The notes below the pieces were generated by a model. That model was given only the letters and a program-made list of their open reading frames with translations, was not told where the DNA came from and made no database searches. A DNA stretch of 18,814 nucleotides from Clostridia bacterium. GTDB lineage: Bacteria; Bacillota_A; Clostridia; Oscillospirales; CAG-272. Each line of letters begins with the position of its first letter. The stretch's first letter is position 1. The translations under genes and the position numbers were made by a program. Below are positions 6,255-13,762 of the stretch, piece by piece. Where the stretch lies: assembly GCA_017414585.1 (NCBI GenBank), contig JAFQLN010000093.1, forward strand, positions 1 to 18,814. The letters run 5' to 3'.

Positions 6255-7312
6255 TGAACCGCCTGCCCGCACGTATTCTCACCCCGCGCCTGCCTCCCGT
6301 CACCCGGATTGCAGTCGGATCGCTCACCGTTTCCTCCATGCAGGCAAATCTGCCCGAAGACGAGGGTGCCGCTGTCCTCGCCTATGCGTTCGACTCCGGC
6401 ATCAATTTCGTCGATACAGCGCAGTATTACGAAAATTATCCTCTCATCCGCGCCGCACTCAGACGCTGCAAAAATCCCGACAGAGTCATGCTGTCCACCA
6501 AAACCTATGCGTGGTCGAAAGAACTCGCCATAGAAGCCGTCGAACAGGCAAGACAGGAGACCGGGCGCGACGTCATTGACCTCTTCATGCTTCATGAGCA
6601 GGAGAGCTATGATACCCTGCGCGGTCACCGGGAAGCACTCGACACCCTCTTTGAATACCGCGAAAAAGGCATCATCCGCGCGGTCGGTGCTTCCACGCAT
6701 CATACCGCGCTCGTTCATGGTCTTATCCGCCTCGCAGACGAAGGACTCACCCCCGATGTCTGCCATCCCCTCTATAACATGGAAGGCATCGGCATCGCGG
6801 ACGGAAGCGAACGGGATATGGCAGCCGCACTCACCGAAGCTCACGCACGCGGCATCGGCATTTTTGCCATGAAAGCGCTCGGAGGCGGACACCTCTGCTG
6901 CTCTGCCGAGGCTGCCCTCCGCTTTGTCCTCAATCAGCCCTTCATTGACGCCGCCGCTGTCGGTATGCAGTCCTTTGAAGAAGTGGACGCAAATATCCGC
7001 TTCCTCGTCACCGGCTCCTTCTCCGACGACGACAAGAAACGGCTCGCCGCCAAACATCGCACCCTCCATGTCGAGGAATACTGCGAAGGCTGCGGAAACT
7101 GCGTCCGGAGATGTTCCGAAGGCGCACTCTCCCTCCAGCCTGTCACCGACAGCCGCCCCCCCGCCGCCGACTTCTCCGCACAGCTCGCCGAAGAAGCCGG
7201 AATCCGGCAGAACAGCGGGGATAAACTGCGCGCCGTGCCGGATAACGCCAAATGCGTCCGATGCGGCTACTGCACCAAAGTCTGCCCCGTTTTTGCTCTG
7301 AAAGTTTATTGA
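6254..7312 (+). CDS. Aldo/keto reductase with C-terminal 2x[4Fe-4S] ferredoxin domain
   Basis: A 352-aa protein. Residues 1 to about 265 form an aldo/keto reductase barrel with the full catalytic tetrad: D54 and Y59 in FVDTAQYYENY, K83 in STKTYAW and H114 in FMLHEQE. Residues 277-287 (CEGCGNCVRRC) and 334-344 (CVRCGYCTKVC) are two CX2CX2CX3C sites, predicting two [4Fe-4S] clusters. Such fusions are common in anaerobes; the physiological substrate is unknown, and electrons may come from ferredoxin as well as NAD(P)H. The ATG at 6254 overlaps the ireB stop; a GTG one codon earlier is possible. It is the second gene of a four-gene run, with ribF 16 bases downstream. Confidence 0.9.
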   Translation: MNRLPARILTPRLPPVTRIAVGSLTVSSMQANLPEDEGAAVLAYAFDSGINFVDTAQYYENYPLIRAALRRCKNPDRVMLSTKTYAWSKELAIEAVEQARQETGRDVIDLFMLHEQESYDTLRGHREALDTLFEYREKGIIRAVGASTHHTALVHGLIRLADEGLTPDVCHPLYNMEGIGIADGSERDMAAALTEAHARGIGIFAMKALGGGHLCCSAEAALRFVLNQPFIDAAAVGMQSFEEVDANIRFLVTGSFSDDDKKRLAAKHRTLHVEEYCEGCGNCVRRCSEGALSLQPVTDSRPPAADFSAQLAEEAGIRQNSGDKLRAVPDNAKCVRCGYCTKVCPVFALKVY

Positions 7313-7328
7313 TTTACCAAGGTGACCT

Positions 7329-8285
7329 ATGCAAATTTTCCGCCTCGCACCGGGAAATCCCGCCCGTATTTTCCCGGATGCCGTGCCGCACAGCGCCGTT
7401 TTTCTCCTCGGCTGCTTCGACGGTGTCCATACCGGGCATCAGACCCTTCTCAGCCGGGCACGCGCAATGGCAGAGAACCATGTCCCCGTCGTCGTGTGGA
7501 CCATGGAGAACCATAAAAAAGCCTCCGTGCAGTCCGGTTTGCTCACCACCGCAGAGGAAAAACTCGCGCTCTTTCACCGCTTCGGCGCAGACTATGCCGT
7601 ACTGGAAAACTTTGAAGACCTTTGCGGCCTCGACGGAAGAACCTTCTTTGAAACCCATATCATAGCACCCTTCTCCCCTTCCGCCGTTGTCTGCGGAGAA
7701 AACTTCCGCTTCGGGAAAAATGCCGCCTGCGGTGCCGATGATCTTTCCGCCTTCGCAAAGCAGGCAGATATCCGCTGTACCGTGTGCAGCCTCCTCACAA
7801 GCCAAAGCACCCCCGTCTCCTCCACGGAAATCAGGAAAAAAATCCTTGCAGGCGACGTGAAATCCGCGCACGCCCTCCTCGGCTATCCCTATACCGTAAC
7901 CGCACCCGTACTGCACGGCAAAGCACTCGGCAGAACCATCGGATGCCCCACTGTCAACCAGCGCCTCCCGAAAGAGAAAGTCATGCCCGCACGCGGCGTA
8001 TATGCCTGCACCGTCTCCTTTACCCAAAACGGTACGGACTTCACCCGGCAGGGCGTGTGCAATATCGGCTCCCGTCCCACCGTCAATGCGGACGAAAGCG
8101 ATATCACCCTTGAAACCTTCATCCTCGATTTTTCCGCCGACCTCTACGGTCTCCCCCTAACCACCCGCCTTTATGACCGCATCCGCGGAGAACAAGCCTT
8201 CGCCGATGTCCATGCCCTCTCCGAGCAGATCCGCCGCGACGCAGAAACCGCACGAACCCTTCTCGCCGGCGTCCCTCTCCTGTGA
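7329..8285 (+). CDS. ribF: Bifunctional riboflavin kinase / FAD synthetase
   Basis: A 318-aa enzyme making FMN from riboflavin and FAD from FMN, both with ATP, in the cytosol. The N-terminal nucleotidyltransferase domain (about 1-170) shows FDGVHTGHQ (the HxGH site), CGENFRFGKNA and SSTEIRK. The C-terminal riboflavin kinase domain (about 180-310) shows GKALGRTIGCPTVN, VCNIGSRPTV, ETFILDF and the closing IRGEQAF with SEQIRRDAE. Length is typical. AAGGTG just before the ATG is the likely ribosome site. It lies 16 bp after the reductase gene and 26 bp before the carboxypeptidase gene, so it is probably transcribed from a promoter before ireB. There is no room for an FMN riboswitch ahead of it. 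Its products would serve the flavoprotein encoded at 13763-15121, among many others. Confidence 0.95.
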   Translation: MQIFRLAPGNPARIFPDAVPHSAVFLLGCFDGVHTGHQTLLSRARAMAENHVPVVVWTMENHKKASVQSGLLTTAEEKLALFHRFGADYAVLENFEDLCGLDGRTFFETHIIAPFSPSAVVCGENFRFGKNAACGADDLSAFAKQADIRCTVCSLLTSQSTPVSSTEIRKKILAGDVKSAHALLGYPYTVTAPVLHGKALGRTIGCPTVNQRLPKEKVMPARGVYACTVSFTQNGTDFTRQGVCNIGSRPTVNADESDITLETFILDFSADLYGLPLTTRLYDRIRGEQAFADVHALSEQIRRDAETARTLLAGVPLL

Positions 8286-8311
8286 AAAATACCATTTCAG
8301 GAAACATGATC

Positions 8312-9643
8312 ATGAAATTCTCCAACCTCCGGAAAACCGCCGCTGTCTTCCTCGCTCTGATCACGCTCACCCTCTTTGCCGTCCCCTGCTTTGCGGACAG
8401 CGAAATCCCCCCCGAGCCGCCGATCGAATATGCCAGGGCAGCGGTTTTATATAACTTTGAAAATGACCGCATCCTCTTCGAGCACAACGCCGCAGAAACG
8501 GTCTACCCCGCATCGACAGTCAAAATCATGACCGCCATCGTCATCATGGAGCACTATGCGGATAAGCTCAATACCCCCATCACCGTCACACAGGCAATGC
8601 TCGACGAAGTCTCCGGCAACCGCATCGGCTTTTCCGTGGGCGAAGTCGTCACCGTGGAGCAGATGCTCAACTGTATGCTCGTCAATTCCGCGAACGACGC
8701 CGCCATCATCCTCGCTCACGCCTGCGCGGGAAGCACCGCCGCGTTTGTGAAGAAGATGAACGAAAAAGCCGCGTGGATCGGTGCATACAATACCGTCTAT
8801 ACCAACCCCACCGGGATGCATCATGACGATATGGTTACCACCGCACGGGATACCGCTGTCATCGCCAAATACGCTTACGCGATCCCGGGCTTTATCGACA
8901 TCACCTCTACCCCCAAGTACGTCATGGACGCCACCAACGTCAGCACCTTCCGCTCCATTTATAACCGCAACTGCATGATTTCAAAGTACTACAGCGTGGA
9001 GTATTACTACAGCCGCGCCGTTGGAATGAACGCCGGTGCCACCACACAGGGCGGATATGCACTCTGCGCTGTGGCGGAAGACGGTGAAAGCGGACTCACC
9101 TACCTTGCGGTTGTCCTCGGCGCGGAAAGCGTGGACGGGGTTCTCTATAACTATATCAATGCAGAATCCATGCTCGACTGGGCATACGCCGCCTATGACT
9201 ACGTCACCGTGCTGTCGTCGAAAAAAATGATCTGCGAACTCTCCGTCCGCCTCTCCTCTACCCTCGATTACGTCACCCTCGTCCCCGCAAAGGATATCAC
9301 CGTCTATATGCCCGCATCCGTCAACGTGGCTGAGGACATCCGGTACAGCTATAATACCTACGCCGATGTTCTCGACGCACCCGTACAGTCCGGACAGGAA
9401 GCCGGAACCATCACCGTTCTGTACGGAGACGAAATTCTCGGAAGCTGTCCCCTGATCACGACTTCCAGCATCACCCGGAGCGAATTTCTTCATTTTCTCG
9501 CACAGGTAGAGGACTTCTCCCACGGCAGATTCTTCCGCGGAACCGTTATTTCCGTCGTCGTGCTGGCTGTTCTCTACGTTTTCATCAAAGCCGGACTGCG
9601 TGAACGCAAACTCCGCCGTACCAGAGGCGAATGGAGACGCTGA
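8312..9643 (+). CDS. D-alanyl-D-alanine carboxypeptidase-like protein (S11 family) with atypical third motif
   Basis: A 443-aa penicillin-binding-protein family member predicted to trim the terminal D-Ala from peptidoglycan stems at the cell surface. A signal peptide (1-28) ends near CFA-DS. The catalytic SxxK is S68-TVK (K71) in YPASTVKIM and the SxN motif is S126-A-N128. The third motif, normally KTG, reads N240-A-G242 in GMNAGATTQGGYAL, so the usual lysine is absent. A beta-rich C-terminal domain is followed by one transmembrane helix (about 410-430) and a basic tail (RERKLRRTRGEWRR), an anchor in place of the amphipathic helix of DacA. The start at 8312 has AGGA 9 bases upstream; GTG at 8282 and ATG at 8306 are less well placed. 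Last gene of the ireB operon. It may be active with a variant motif or be a binding protein. Confidence 0.88.
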   Translation: MKFSNLRKTAAVFLALITLTLFAVPCFADSEIPPEPPIEYARAAVLYNFENDRILFEHNAAETVYPASTVKIMTAIVIMEHYADKLNTPITVTQAMLDEVSGNRIGFSVGEVVTVEQMLNCMLVNSANDAAIILAHACAGSTAAFVKKMNEKAAWIGAYNTVYTNPTGMHHDDMVTTARDTAVIAKYAYAIPGFIDITSTPKYVMDATNVSTFRSIYNRNCMISKYYSVEYYYSRAVGMNAGATTQGGYALCAVAEDGESGLTYLAVVLGAESVDGVLYNYINAESMLDWAYAAYDYVTVLSSKKMICELSVRLSSTLDYVTLVPAKDITVYMPASVNVAEDIRYSYNTYADVLDAPVQSGQEAGTITVLYGDEILGSCPLITTSSITRSEFLHFLAQVEDFSHGRFFRGTVISVVVLAVLYVFIKAGLRERKLRRTRGEWRR

Positions 9644-9674
9644 TCCGTCCCCCTGTACCGTCATAACAAAAAAA

Positions 9675-9725
9675 GCGGCTCCCGCTCCCGGAAAAACCGG
9701 AATACGGAAGCCGTTTTCTGTTTTT
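9675..9725. terminator. Bidirectional intrinsic terminator
   Basis: GCGGCT-CCCG-CTCCCGG and CCGG-AATACGG-AAGCCG pair around an AAAAA loop. A run of A precedes the stem and TTTTCTGTTTTT follows it, so it can stop the ireB-to-carboxypeptidase transcript from the left and the oxidoreductase transcript from the right. Confidence 0.8.
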
Positions 9726-9747
9726 GTATCAAAGACTATGCCGTATC

Positions 9748-10908
9748 TTACAGGGACTGAATGTCAACCATTGCGCGGCGCTGCGCGGACAGCTCGACAG
9801 CTTCAATGATGCGGGAACATTCCACACCGTCTCTGAAGTCGGGCATCGTGGGCTTGTCGAGGGCAATGGACTGCATGAATTCATAGAATTCGTGTACAAA
9901 GGTGTGTTCATAGCCGATGACATGACCAACAGGCCACCAATGCGTCATGTACGGGTGTCCGCCTTCGCTTGCCTGAATGAGATGGAAGCCCTGCAGACCT
10001 TCTTCGTCATCCGCAGAGAAGTATTCCAGTTCGTTCATGCGTTCAAAGGTGAACTTGATGCTGCCGCGGTCACCGGAAACTTCAATAAAGAGGTCGTTCT
10101 TGTGTCCTGCGGAGAAGCGCGTTGCTTCAAAAACGCCCAGCGCACCGTTTTCAAATTCCGCTACGAATACCGATCCGTCGTCTACGTCTACTTCGCCTCT
10201 GGGTGCATCTGCCTGTGCGTTCGCGGTCAGCCCTTCCATACGTTCCACGATCGGACGGCTCTTGATAAAGGTCTTCTGCATACCCATAACCGACTTGAAA
10301 TCGCCGACCAGGAAACGCGCCAGGTCAATAAAGTGTGCGCCGAGGTCTCCGAGAGAACCGGAACCGCAGATGGACTTCTGCAGACGCCATACCAGCGGGA
10401 ATTCCGGATCCGTGATGAAGTCCTGCAGATAGTACGCGCGTACGTGGCGGATAGTGCCCAGCTTGCCTTCGGAAATGATCTTCTTCGCCAGCTGAATTGC
10501 CGGAGCAAAACGGTAGTTGAAGCCGATCTGGTGCTTGATGCCCGCGGTCTGCGCAGCTTCCAGCATCCGGCGTGCGTCCGCAAGATTGAGCGCCAGCGGC
10601 TTTTCACAGAAGACGTGCTTGCCGTTCTGCGCTGCTGCAATGGCGATGTCGCAGTGCGTATTCGAGGGAGCGGTAATATCGATTACATCAATGTCTTCCC
10701 GTGCAATGAGCTTTTCCCACGAGGTTTCATATTCGTCCCAGCCGAACTTCTTCGCAGACTGCGCTACCCACTGTTCGTCGCGTCCGCAGATGCACTTCAT
10801 GCGGATGTCCGCATCAAGATCGAAAAACATGGGAAGACGTGCGAGCGCGTTGGAATGCGCCTTGCCCATAAACTTGTAGCCTACCAGACCAATGTTGAGT
10901 TGTTTCAT
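9748..10908 (-). CDS. Gfo/Idh/MocA family NAD(P)-dependent oxidoreductase
   Basis: A 386-aa cytosolic dehydrogenase of the glucose-fructose oxidoreductase / inositol dehydrogenase family. The Rossmann start is IGLVGYKFMGKAH, the family EKP motif with catalytic Lys is in HVFCEKPLAL, and GFNYRFAPAI and SLGDLGAHFIDLARFLVGD follow in the C-terminal half. The substrate, a sugar, inositol or derived alcohol, cannot be told from sequence. The start at 10908 has AAGGA 7 bases upstream; the longer frame to 11013 runs through the promoter. It is transcribed alone and diverges from the transporter gene at 11202. No sugar transporter or kinase is next to it. Confidence 0.92.
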   Translation of the reverse strand: MKQLNIGLVGYKFMGKAHSNALARLPMFFDLDADIRMKCICGRDEQWVAQSAKKFGWDEYETSWEKLIAREDIDVIDITAPSNTHCDIAIAAAQNGKHVFCEKPLALNLADARRMLEAAQTAGIKHQIGFNYRFAPAIQLAKKIISEGKLGTIRHVRAYYLQDFITDPEFPLVWRLQKSICGSGSLGDLGAHFIDLARFLVGDFKSVMGMQKTFIKSRPIVERMEGLTANAQADAPRGEVDVDDGSVFVAEFENGALGVFEATRFSAGHKNDLFIEVSGDRGSIKFTFERMNELEYFSADDEEGLQGFHLIQASEGGHPYMTHWWPVGHVIGYEHTFVHEFYEFMQSIALDKPTMPDFRDGVECSRIIEAVELSAQRRAMVDIQSL

Positions 10909-10963
10909 CTGTACTTCCTTTCGCTTGATCAAAATCAGGTGTATGGTGATCCTCACTATACAA

Positions 10964-10992
10964 AGGATACATGAATTCCCCGTTTCTGTCAA
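10964..10992 (-). promoter_or_regulatory. Probable promoter of the oxidoreductase gene
   Basis: Minus-strand TTGACA (10987-10992), a 17-bp spacer and TATCCT (10964-10969). The -35 is perfect and the -10 matches at four of six positions, so basal activity may be modest or activator-assisted. Confidence 0.55.
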
Positions 10993-11086
10993 GTATTTTT
11001 TGCTTTCCGGCACAAATTTTTTTCTTAAAACAGACGTTTTTCCTCCCGCCGGTTTCTCCGTGCCTTAAAAAATCCGCGCAGCACGA

Positions 11087-11112
11087 TTTTTCATCGTTTT
11101 TTCATTGTTTTT
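11087..11112 (+). other. Phased T-tracts, likely intrinsically curved DNA
   Basis: Three T-runs (11087-11091, 11097-11102, 11108-11112) in a loose direct repeat TTTTTCATCG / TTTTTTCATTG / TTTTTCCAT have centres 10.5 bases apart, one per helical turn. They end 21 bases before the -35 of the transporter promoter, a place where curvature or an UP-like element could raise transcription. Confidence 0.5.
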
Positions 11113-11133
11113 CCATAACTTTGTGAATACAAA

Positions 11134-11162
11134 TTGACATTTGCATGAAAATTGTATATAAT
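11134..11162 (+). promoter_or_regulatory. Consensus SigA promoter of the transporter gene
   Basis: A perfect TTGACA (11134-11139), a 17-bp spacer and a perfect TATAAT (11157-11162), about 40 bp before the start codon. Confidence 0.88.
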
Positions 11163-11201
11163 TAGGTATCCTCAAAAAATACATCCGAAAGGAAACCTGT
11201 C

Positions 11202-12581
11202 ATGAATCAAAGAGAAAAATTCGGTTCGCGGCTTGGGTTCATTCTCATCTCCGCGGGCTGCGCAATCGGACTCGGAAATGTCTACCGCTTCCCGATTATC
11301 ACCGGAGCGTACGGCGGCGCGTTCTTCGTGCTCATCTACCTTGCGTTCCTCGTTCTGCTCGGACTGCCCGTCATGTGCTGCGAACTTGCAGTCGGACGCG
11401 CCAGCCAGCGAAGCATCGCAACCTCCTTTGAAGTCCTCGAAAAGCCCGGCCAGAAATGGCACCTGATGAAGTACCTCGGCGTTGCCGGCAACTACCTGCT
11501 CATGATGTTCTATACCTGCATCGCGGGCTGGATGCTCATCTACTTCTTCCAGTACCTCACCGGCGGCAGCATCATGGAAACCCCTGCCGCAGACCTCGGC
11601 GCTTTCTTCGGCGGTCTCGTATCGAATCTGCCCCTGCAGCTTCTGACCACCTTTGCAACCATCATCCTCTGCTTCCTCGTCTGTGCGATGGGTCTGCAGA
11701 AGGGTGTGGAACGCATCACCAAGGTTATGATGGTGCTCCTCTTCGTCCTCATCATCGGGCTGGGCATCTATGCGTGCACCCTTTCCGGCTCCGGCGCAGG
11801 CTTGAAGTTCTACCTGATCCCCTCTCTTGAAAATATCAAGAACGCCGGCGTATGGACAACCATCAACGCGGCAATGGGTCAGTCCTTCTTCACGCTCTCT
11901 GTCGGTATCGGCTCCATCGCCATCTTCGGCAGCTACATCGGCAAGGACCGCTCCCTCCTCGGCGAAGCGACCACCATCGTTACCCTCGACACCATGATCG
12001 CCCTTCTCTCCGGCGTTATCATCTTCCCGGCATGCTTTACTTACCTCGGCGGCGTCAATGTAGACGCATCCTCCGTAGGCGCAACCTTCCTCTTCACCAC
12101 GCTGTCCTCCATTTTCAACGCAATGCCCGGCGGACGCATCATCGGTGCGCTCTTCTTCCTGTTCATGATTTTTGCGGCATACTCCACCGTTATCGCCGTA
12201 TTTGAAAACATCATGTCCTTCTGGCTCGACACCACCAAGCTCAAGCGTCCCGTCGTCGCGCTGATCAACATCGGACTGATGATGGTGCTCTGCCTCCCCG
12301 CAGTCTTCAGCCTGAACATCTGGGGCGACTTCACCATCCTCGGCTACGGCTTCCTCGACCTCGAAGACAAGATCGTGTCGAACCTCTTACTCCCCATCGG
12401 TTCTCTTCTGTACGTCATCTTCTGTACACACCGCTACGGCTGGGGCTGGGATAAGTTCTTCGCGGAAGTCAATGCCGGTCAGGGCGCGAAGTTCCCGAAG
12501 TGGATGAAAATCTATATGCAGTGGATTCTCCCCATCATCATTGCAGTGGTTCTCATCGTATCCGTCATCGCCATTTTCTGA
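11202..12581 (+). CDS. Sodium-dependent transporter, neurotransmitter:sodium symporter (NSS) family
   Basis: A 459-aa integral membrane protein of the LeuT/MhsT/TnaT type, importing an amino acid with sodium ions. The family signature is at the N-terminus: GFILISAGCAIGLGNVYRFP (about 12-31, the broken first helix that forms the sodium and substrate sites), then GAYGGAFFVLIY. I count about eleven hydrophobic segments, in line with the shorter bacterial members. The last is WILPIIIAVVLIVSVIAIF at the C-terminus. The substrate cannot be assigned. AAAGGA lies before the ATG at 11202, with a consensus promoter upstream and an intrinsic terminator downstream, so it is a single-gene unit divergent from the oxidoreductase. 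Phased T-tracts upstream may boost expression. Confidence 0.93.
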   Translation: MNQREKFGSRLGFILISAGCAIGLGNVYRFPIITGAYGGAFFVLIYLAFLVLLGLPVMCCELAVGRASQRSIATSFEVLEKPGQKWHLMKYLGVAGNYLLMMFYTCIAGWMLIYFFQYLTGGSIMETPAADLGAFFGGLVSNLPLQLLTTFATIILCFLVCAMGLQKGVERITKVMMVLLFVLIIGLGIYACTLSGSGAGLKFYLIPSLENIKNAGVWTTINAAMGQSFFTLSVGIGSIAIFGSYIGKDRSLLGEATTIVTLDTMIALLSGVIIFPACFTYLGGVNVDASSVGATFLFTTLSSIFNAMPGGRIIGALFFLFMIFAAYSTVIAVFENIMSFWLDTTKLKRPVVALINIGLMMVLCLPAVFSLNIWGDFTILGYGFLDLEDKIVSNLLLPIGSLLYVIFCTHRYGWGWDKFFAEVNAGQGAKFPKWMKIYMQWILPIIIAVVLIVSVIAIF

Positions 12582-12627
12582 CAGCAGACTAAAACAAAAA
12601 AAACAAAATAACCAGTATAACAAAAGA

Positions 12628-12666
12628 CAGGCATCGGAACTGAACCGGTGCCTGCTTTGTTTTTTG
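12628..12666 (+). terminator. Intrinsic terminator after the transporter gene
   Basis: CAGGCATCGG (12628-12637) and CCGGTGCCTG (12645-12654) form a 10-bp stem with one G:U pair, followed by CTTTGTTTTTT. Confidence 0.85.
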
Positions 12667-12708
12667 AATCGAAAAGTTTACGCTATAGCCTCGCCGCACA
12701 TATTTATC

Positions 12709-12737
12709 TTGACACGAGCAGAAAAACCATGTATAAT
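12709..12737 (+). promoter_or_regulatory. Consensus SigA promoter of the unrecognised membrane protein gene
   Basis: A perfect TTGACA (12709-12714), 17 bp and a perfect TATAAT (12732-12737), giving a leader of about 58 bases before the ATG at 12802. Confidence 0.85.
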
Positions 12738-12801
12738 GAAGATAAATCACTCTACTTTCGTCTCGTATAAAATAACAATATGCATTGATCAGAGGGGATA
12801 T

Positions 12802-13716
12802 ATGGAAAGTGTTGTTTTCATTAAAAAGATATTGACCGGCATAGGAACAGCCGTACTGGTATTCCTCGGTGTATTCGTATATTCCTTCATGGGCTCAAAA
12901 ATATCGGACAGCGATCCTTCTCCACAGGCATATGGCTATGATTCGCTTGCATATGCAGCAGAACCGGTGATGAAAATATATGTGTGGCAGATCGGTGAAC
13001 AGACATCGCGCGGAGATTTTCTGAAATCCGATCATTCTATTGCCGAACTGCCCACGGACGGTTCAGCGTCCGCAAACAATGTATACAACCTCGCAAAAAT
13101 CGGTCTCGATTCCTCACATACCACCATTCAGATTGATTATGACGGCGAAATCAAAGGAAATTACCAATATTCGTATGCAGACGCTGTTTATTATATGAAG
13201 ACGGATGACTATGCTCCGTGGGGATATTTTGCATTTGAAAATAAAGATATACTGAACAACGGTGACGGAACATTCGCCGGAAATCATTCTGTAACCATCA
13301 ACGTCGATGATTCGTGTGCGTGGCTGGCAGCAGATAAAGAACTGAAATCCGCTGAAAAAAATTATGCAGCAGACATTATCAGCTTCAGAGAAGAAACGGG
13401 CAATTTCAAATACGAAGACATTTACCGGATGCAGAAGATAACCGAAGTGTATGATCATGTGCCGGATGAAATTAAGCATTTTGAACGTGTTATGCTGACA
13501 ACCCATCTGTATGTGAATGCAATGCACCCGACAAAGCCGGAAACCGCAGTTGCTTCAGCGGATATTGAAATCACATCGTATTCCGAATGGATCAATTTTC
13601 ATACAGCCTCGCAAAAGGAACGGGAGCTTTTCACCGAATCCGGCTTAACAAACACCCCGTATTCCACCGTCACCGTAGTTTCCTACGAGCAGTCTGACAG
13701 CTTTTCTATGGAGTAA
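12802..13716 (+). CDS. Unrecognised membrane-anchored extracytoplasmic protein
   Basis: A 304-aa protein I do not recognise. AGAGGGG just before the ATG and a perfect promoter upstream make it a real gene; an upstream in-frame start at 12541 would overlap the transporter gene and is rejected. Residues about 9-31 (ILTGIGTAVLVFLGVFVYSFMG) form a single membrane helix or uncleaved signal, then a polar, tyrosine- and aspartate-rich region of about 270 residues likely lies outside the cell. No cysteine pattern or enzyme motif is visible apart from a lone Cys near VDDSCAW. Codon use is more A/T-ended than in neighbours, with many ATA, GTA and TCA codons, which may mean recent acquisition or weak selection. 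It is transcribed alone and converges on the flavoprotein gene 46 bp away, with no clear terminator between. Confidence 0.8.
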   Translation: MESVVFIKKILTGIGTAVLVFLGVFVYSFMGSKISDSDPSPQAYGYDSLAYAAEPVMKIYVWQIGEQTSRGDFLKSDHSIAELPTDGSASANNVYNLAKIGLDSSHTTIQIDYDGEIKGNYQYSYADAVYYMKTDDYAPWGYFAFENKDILNNGDGTFAGNHSVTINVDDSCAWLAADKELKSAEKNYAADIISFREETGNFKYEDIYRMQKITEVYDHVPDEIKHFERVMLTTHLYVNAMHPTKPETAVASADIEITSYSEWINFHTASQKERELFTESGLTNTPYSTVTVVSYEQSDSFSME

Positions 13717-13762
13717 AAGCCGTTGCTTTATCCGTTTCACGGACGATTTCCGCTGCGTTTCT

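Noticed and set aside
9724..10974. A 416-codon plus-strand frame over the Gfo/Idh/MocA gene
   Set aside because: The minus-strand gene has family motifs, ribosome site and promoter; this frame has none.
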